Source: a virus. Taken from it: a DNA stretch of 24,413 nucleotides. Position 1 is the stretch's first letter, and every line of letters starts with the position of its first letter. Positions 21,411 through 24,413 of this stretch are shown piece by piece. The stretch covers positions 1 to 24,413 of the IMG/VR virus record IMGVR_UViG_3300025467_000071. One strand, written 5' to 3'. The notes beneath the pieces were generated by a model that was not told the DNA's origin, searched no databases, and worked only from the letters and a program-made list of their open reading frames with translations. Position numbers and translations under genes: made by a program.

Positions 21411-21839
21411 ATGGACGATAACTCACATAATTTATTACAATCTTATTACAATGATGGTGATTGCAAATATCATTATGATTCGTTACAATATAACGGTAAC
21501 ACGTTTTATGTAGGGTTTACTCGGGCAATTACAGGTGGTGGAATATATATTACTGTTGGGCCGATCACAGGTAATAATGGATATAAGCCCACATCCGATG
21601 ACGTAACTGCTTTAGCTAATATTGTTACTGGTTTTCAAAATAAACCTTTAAACGGTAATGAATGTGTTGCTCTTGGATGGACATATTTAGGACACACTAG
21701 TTCTAATTTACCTAGAATTACAGCTGCAATAGCTGCTGCTAAAACTAATGGTTGGACGTTTGAGTCTTTGTTTTATCATTCAGGTTATTTTGTGTATGGT
21801 TGTGCAGGAGCTAAACAGTTTTACGATCAAAATACTTAA
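21411..21839 (+). CDS. Hypothetical protein, possibly structural
   Basis: This 142-aa protein is rich in Tyr, Gly, Asn and Thr. The first half is strand-like (YNGNTFYVGFTRAITGGGIY). The middle has DDVTALANIVTGFQNKPLNG, a helix (ITAAIAAAKTNGWTF) and a Gly/Tyr-rich end (FYHSGYFVYGCAGAKQFYD). Three Cys are present without a metal-binding spacing. It lies between a glycosyltransferase and the halogenase under a late-type box. It could be a virion protein that these enzymes modify, a hypothesis based only on position. Confidence 0.6.
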   Translation: MDDNSHNLLQSYYNDGDCKYHYDSLQYNGNTFYVGFTRAITGGGIYITVGPITGNNGYKPTSDDVTALANIVTGFQNKPLNGNECVALGWTYLGHTSSNLPRITAAIAAAKTNGWTFESLFYHSGYFVYGCAGAKQFYDQNT

Positions 21840-21851
21840 TTTTAACTTTTA

Positions 21852-23357
21852 ATGAAAGGCGCAAAAAACATCGTTGTAGTAGGCGGTGGTGCAGCTGGTT
21901 GGTTGACTGCTTTAACGTTACAAAAGCTTTTTTCTACTACCCAAAACATTACTCTAATTGAAAGCGATCAAATAGGTATATTAGGTGCAGGAGAAGGGGT
22001 AGTACCAAGTTTTAATTCCTTTTTATTTAAAATATTAAAACTACCCTTTTATGATTTTATAAAAAGCACTAGTGCTACCTTTAAATATTGTACTGCGTTT
22101 AAAAACTGGAATGGTAAAGAAGAGTTTTGGGTAAATGCATTTGCACCTACTACCATACAACATTATGATAAGGTAATTAACAAAGCACCGTTCATTAAGG
22201 ATACTATTACTAATAGGTATGATATGGTTATACCGCATGCATTTCATTTCGATGCTTCTTTATTAGCTAAATTTTTAAAAGAAAATGCTTTAAAACGAGG
22301 CATACATAGAATAGAAGGTAAAGTTGTATCGTTTAATAATGATACGAACGGCTTTATAAAAGAAATAGTATTTGAAGATGGTCGTAAAGTTAATAGTGAT
22401 TTTGTTTTTGATTGTTCTGGTTTTAAAAGATTAATAATAGGTAAACACTATAATTCTCGTTGGATATGTCTCAAGCATAGATTTCCAGGTAAAGCAGCGT
22501 TACCTTTCTTTCTCGATATAGATAAAGAATACAAACCATACACTCTCACCACTGCTATGAAGCACGGTTGGATGTGGAAAATACCTTTACAGCATCGCTA
22601 CGGTAGTGGGTATATATTTGATTCTGATTATATAACAGAAGATCAAGCAAAAGAAGAAGTTGAACAATATTTAGGTCATTCAATTAAACCTGTTAATCTA
22701 TTTAAATACAGCCCGGGGTATTACGAAAAAATATGCATAAAGAATTGTATGGCTGTAGGGCTTTCTACTGGTTTTTCAGAACCATTAGATTCTAATGCTT
22801 TAGGTGTAGTTGTTACTCTATTAAATACTGGGGTGCTATCAGTAACAAATACATTTGTAAAAATGCTTTCTGATCTTAACAACGAAACGTATAAAGAAGA
22901 ATTTAATAAATTACATTTAGATACAGTTAATAATTGGCACAGTGGTATACAAGTACACTATTTAACTAAACGAACAGATAGTTTGTTTTGGAAAGAGTTT
23001 AGAACAAAATATAAAATATACGATTCTCTTTTAGATTTATTAGAACGCCATAAAACAATTCGCTTAGAAGATGACCCTGTAATGAAAGACGGGCTACCGC
23101 CGTTTCCGCTTTTTAATTGGTTAACGATTTTTAAAAACAAAGAACTTTTAAATACAGACCTATACCCAAGCAAGCAAATAGGTGCTGATATCTTCACCGC
23201 AGAAAATGATTTAAACGATTGCTACATGGAGCCGTTAATGGATAAAAACTATTTTGTGAACAACATTACTAAAGATTGGGGTATTACCGGTTACGAGCCT
23301 TTAGATTTAAAAACAAAACGTTCTTATCGTTTATTGCAAAGATTCAACTCATTTTGA
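21852..23357 (+). CDS. Flavin-dependent tryptophan halogenase family protein
   Basis: This 501-aa protein has the length and motifs of the Trp_halogenase family. An N-terminal FAD-binding GGGAAGWLTALTL (11-23) is followed by GAGEGVVPSF (45-54). FKYCTAFKNW (77-86) supplies K78, which aligns with the catalytic Lys79 of PrnA. HFDASLLAKFLKENAL (132-147) is also family-typical. The diagnostic WxWxIP is GWMWKIP (239-245). GFSEPLDSNALG (307-318) corresponds to the EPLEST block, with Asp313 where PrnA has catalytic Glu346. Such enzymes use FADH2, O2 and halide to halogenate an aromatic substrate and need a flavin reductase, which is not seen here. The substrate is probably not free tryptophan, but sequence alone cannot say. 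Its end overlaps the convergent cyclase gene by 9 bases. Confidence 0.88.
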   Translation: MKGAKNIVVVGGGAAGWLTALTLQKLFSTTQNITLIESDQIGILGAGEGVVPSFNSFLFKILKLPFYDFIKSTSATFKYCTAFKNWNGKEEFWVNAFAPTTIQHYDKVINKAPFIKDTITNRYDMVIPHAFHFDASLLAKFLKENALKRGIHRIEGKVVSFNNDTNGFIKEIVFEDGRKVNSDFVFDCSGFKRLIIGKHYNSRWICLKHRFPGKAALPFFLDIDKEYKPYTLTTAMKHGWMWKIPLQHRYGSGYIFDSDYITEDQAKEEVEQYLGHSIKPVNLFKYSPGYYEKICIKNCMAVGLSTGFSEPLDSNALGVVVTLLNTGVLSVTNTFVKMLSDLNNETYKEEFNKLHLDTVNNWHSGIQVHYLTKRTDSLFWKEFRTKYKIYDSLLDLLERHKTIRLEDDPVMKDGLPPFPLFNWLTIFKNKELLNTDLYPSKQIGADIFTAENDLNDCYMEPLMDKNYFVNNITKDWGITGYEPLDLKTKRSYRLLQRFNSF

Positions 23358-24413
23358 AGTTGCTCTAAACACTCCGCCCCAATCAGCTGGTAAGTTAGCA
23401 TTTCTAAGCTCATTAATTCTTTCTATCATGTTTTCGTAATAGTGAGCTAATTCGGGGTTATAAGTTATTAAGGATTTGGCTAATTGTATAGCATTATCCC
23501 ATCTTTGCATTCTATAATCTGATAAAAATCCGTCATGTATTTGGCCTACATAAGGCTTTTCCATTGTAAGAAAGTTATTTTGTACAGCAGTATAGATCTT
23601 CACACCTTCTTTTTTACCTTTAACAGCTATACAATCTAGTTCAAAACACTTGTATTTGTCTTTAACGTATTCGTAGGTCTTAGGACCAATTACTATCTTT
23701 ACACCGTAAGGTTTAGATTGCCCTTCTAACCTCGAGGCCAAATTAACTCCGTCGCCCAAGCAAGTGTAATCGAAACGCTGAGTACTGCCCATATTACCAA
23801 CAACAACAGTATCTGTGTTGATTCCAAGACCCATTCCAAAGGCTGGCACCCCTTCTTGAGCAATTTCTTTATTAAATTCATCTAGATTACTTAACATTAT
23901 CATTGCTGTTTTCAATGCATTTAATGCATGCTCTTTATCATCTAATGGTGCATTCCAAAAGGCCATTTGTGCGTCACCTATATACTTGTCTAATGTGCCG
24001 TTATTGTCTAGTATAGCTTTAGTCATAGCAGTCATATAACGGTTCATTATCTTTGTTAGTCCTTGTACGTCTTTACCATAATGTTCTGATATAGTAGTAA
24101 AGCCTCTCACGTCAGTAAACATAATAGATAACTCTCTACTATCACCACCTAATCTTAATAGATCTGGATTCTCTTGCAACTTCTCAACCATTGCTGGTGA
24201 TAGATAGGTACCGAATTGTTTCTTGATTTGCTGCTTTAGCTTAAATTCTTGTACAAATCTAAAGAATAAAGCTCCTACCCAGGGTAGTAGTACTGCTAGA
24301 GTAGGCCATGTATAATCTAAAAGATATCCATTATTAACAAATAAACGCGAACCAATAAAAAAGGGTACACACAAGAATACAGTAACTAACAAACCATTTA
24401 GGATATACCCCAG
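23349..24413 (-). CDS. Membrane-anchored class III adenylate cyclase, 5'-truncated by window edge
   Basis: The frame stays open to the last base, so the N-terminus is outside; the TTG at 24392 (residue 1 in this numbering) is not a convincing start. Two hydrophobic helices (about 1-15 and 27-47) lead through a basic linker to FGTYLSPAMVEKL. The cyclase domain follows: FTDVRGFT (metal Asp94), LDKYIGDAQMAFW (adenine-specifying Lys136, metal Asp140), and DYTCLGDGVNLASRLEG with Thr210 at the second substrate position and Asn217/Arg221 of the transition-state pair. All catalytic residues are present, and Thr210 points to the IIIb subclass. It should make cAMP at the inner membrane. The helix-linker layout matches CHASE2-cyclases, so a periplasmic sensor domain may lie beyond the edge. 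Confidence 0.9.
   Translation of the reverse strand: MGYILNGLLVTVFLCVPFFIGSRLFVNNGYLLDYTWPTLAVLLPWVGALFFRFVQEFKLKQQIKKQFGTYLSPAMVEKLQENPDLLRLGGDSRELSIMFTDVRGFTTISEHYGKDVQGLTKIMNRYMTAMTKAILDNNGTLDKYIGDAQMAFWNAPLDDKEHALNALKTAMIMLSNLDEFNKEIAQEGVPAFGMGLGINTDTVVVGNMGSTQRFDYTCLGDGVNLASRLEGQSKPYGVKIVIGPKTYEYVKDKYKCFELDCIAVKGKKEGVKIYTAVQNNFLTMEKPYVGQIHDGFLSDYRMQRWDNAIQLAKSLITYNPELAHYYENMIERINELRNANLPADWGGVFRATSK

Noticed and set aside
1-24413. CRISPR array, insertion sequence or integrase
   Set aside because: No regularly spaced direct repeats, transposase or recombinase motifs were seen; the only mobile-type gene is the GIY-YIG endonuclease.

Overview
The window looks like part of the genome of a tailed phage (Caudoviricetes), probably from an aquatic habitat. 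It is AT-rich and tightly packed: about 35 genes with gaps of mostly 0-60 bases, nearly all on the + strand. Many genes are small and unrecognisable, there are very large fibre-like structural proteins, and there is a free-standing GIY-YIG endonuclease. No hallmark head, terminase or replication gene is present, so the phage type and host are inferred. A flavin-dependent halogenase and short AGTAARTA boxes resembling T4-type late promoters recall marine T4-like phages. Almost no gene has a recognisable Shine-Dalgarno sequence, which fits a host such as a cyanobacterium or a member of Bacteroidetes but does not prove one.

Layout. (1) 1-8690: virion structural block, with the end of a Gly/Asp-rich protein, a small nucleotidyltransferase-like protein, and two giant fibre or baseplate-like proteins (1132 and 1311 aa; the second carries a Pro/Thr-rich linker of about 175 residues). 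(2) 8687-12544: small accessory genes, including a pyrimidine-dimer-glycosylase-family protein, three small membrane proteins and a GIY-YIG endonuclease. Two further small genes lie at 10941-11078 (+) and 12134-12283 (-). A 240-base non-coding stretch at 11079-11320 can form a structured RNA. (3) 12649-14268: a zincin-type metallopeptidase and two proteins of unknown role; the first and third carry a related Lys/Gly/Cys N-terminal motif. (4) 14296-18954: an APS-kinase/nucleotidyltransferase fusion, a GT-B glycosyltransferase, a Cys-cluster protein, an FCP1-like HAD phosphatase and several unknown small proteins. (5) 18991-23357: a run of small structural-looking proteins interleaved with a sulfotransferase, a zinc-ribbon protein, a GT-A glycosyltransferase with a partial methyltransferase-like tail, and a tryptophan-halogenase-family flavoprotein. 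(6) 23349-24413, minus strand: a membrane-anchored class III adenylate cyclase running off the right edge.

How the genes may work together (inference). The APS-kinase fusion could supply PAPS, the donor used by the sulfotransferase, and two glycosyltransferases and a halogenase are encoded nearby. Several of these modification genes start just after the same AGTAARTA box that precedes the giant structural genes. This suggests late co-expression and chemical decoration (glycosylation, sulfation, halogenation) of virion or host-surface molecules. A second promoter class, TTGnAn-N16-nATAnT, sits 6-7 bases before the start codons of three small genes. Both classes would give leaderless or nearly leaderless mRNAs.
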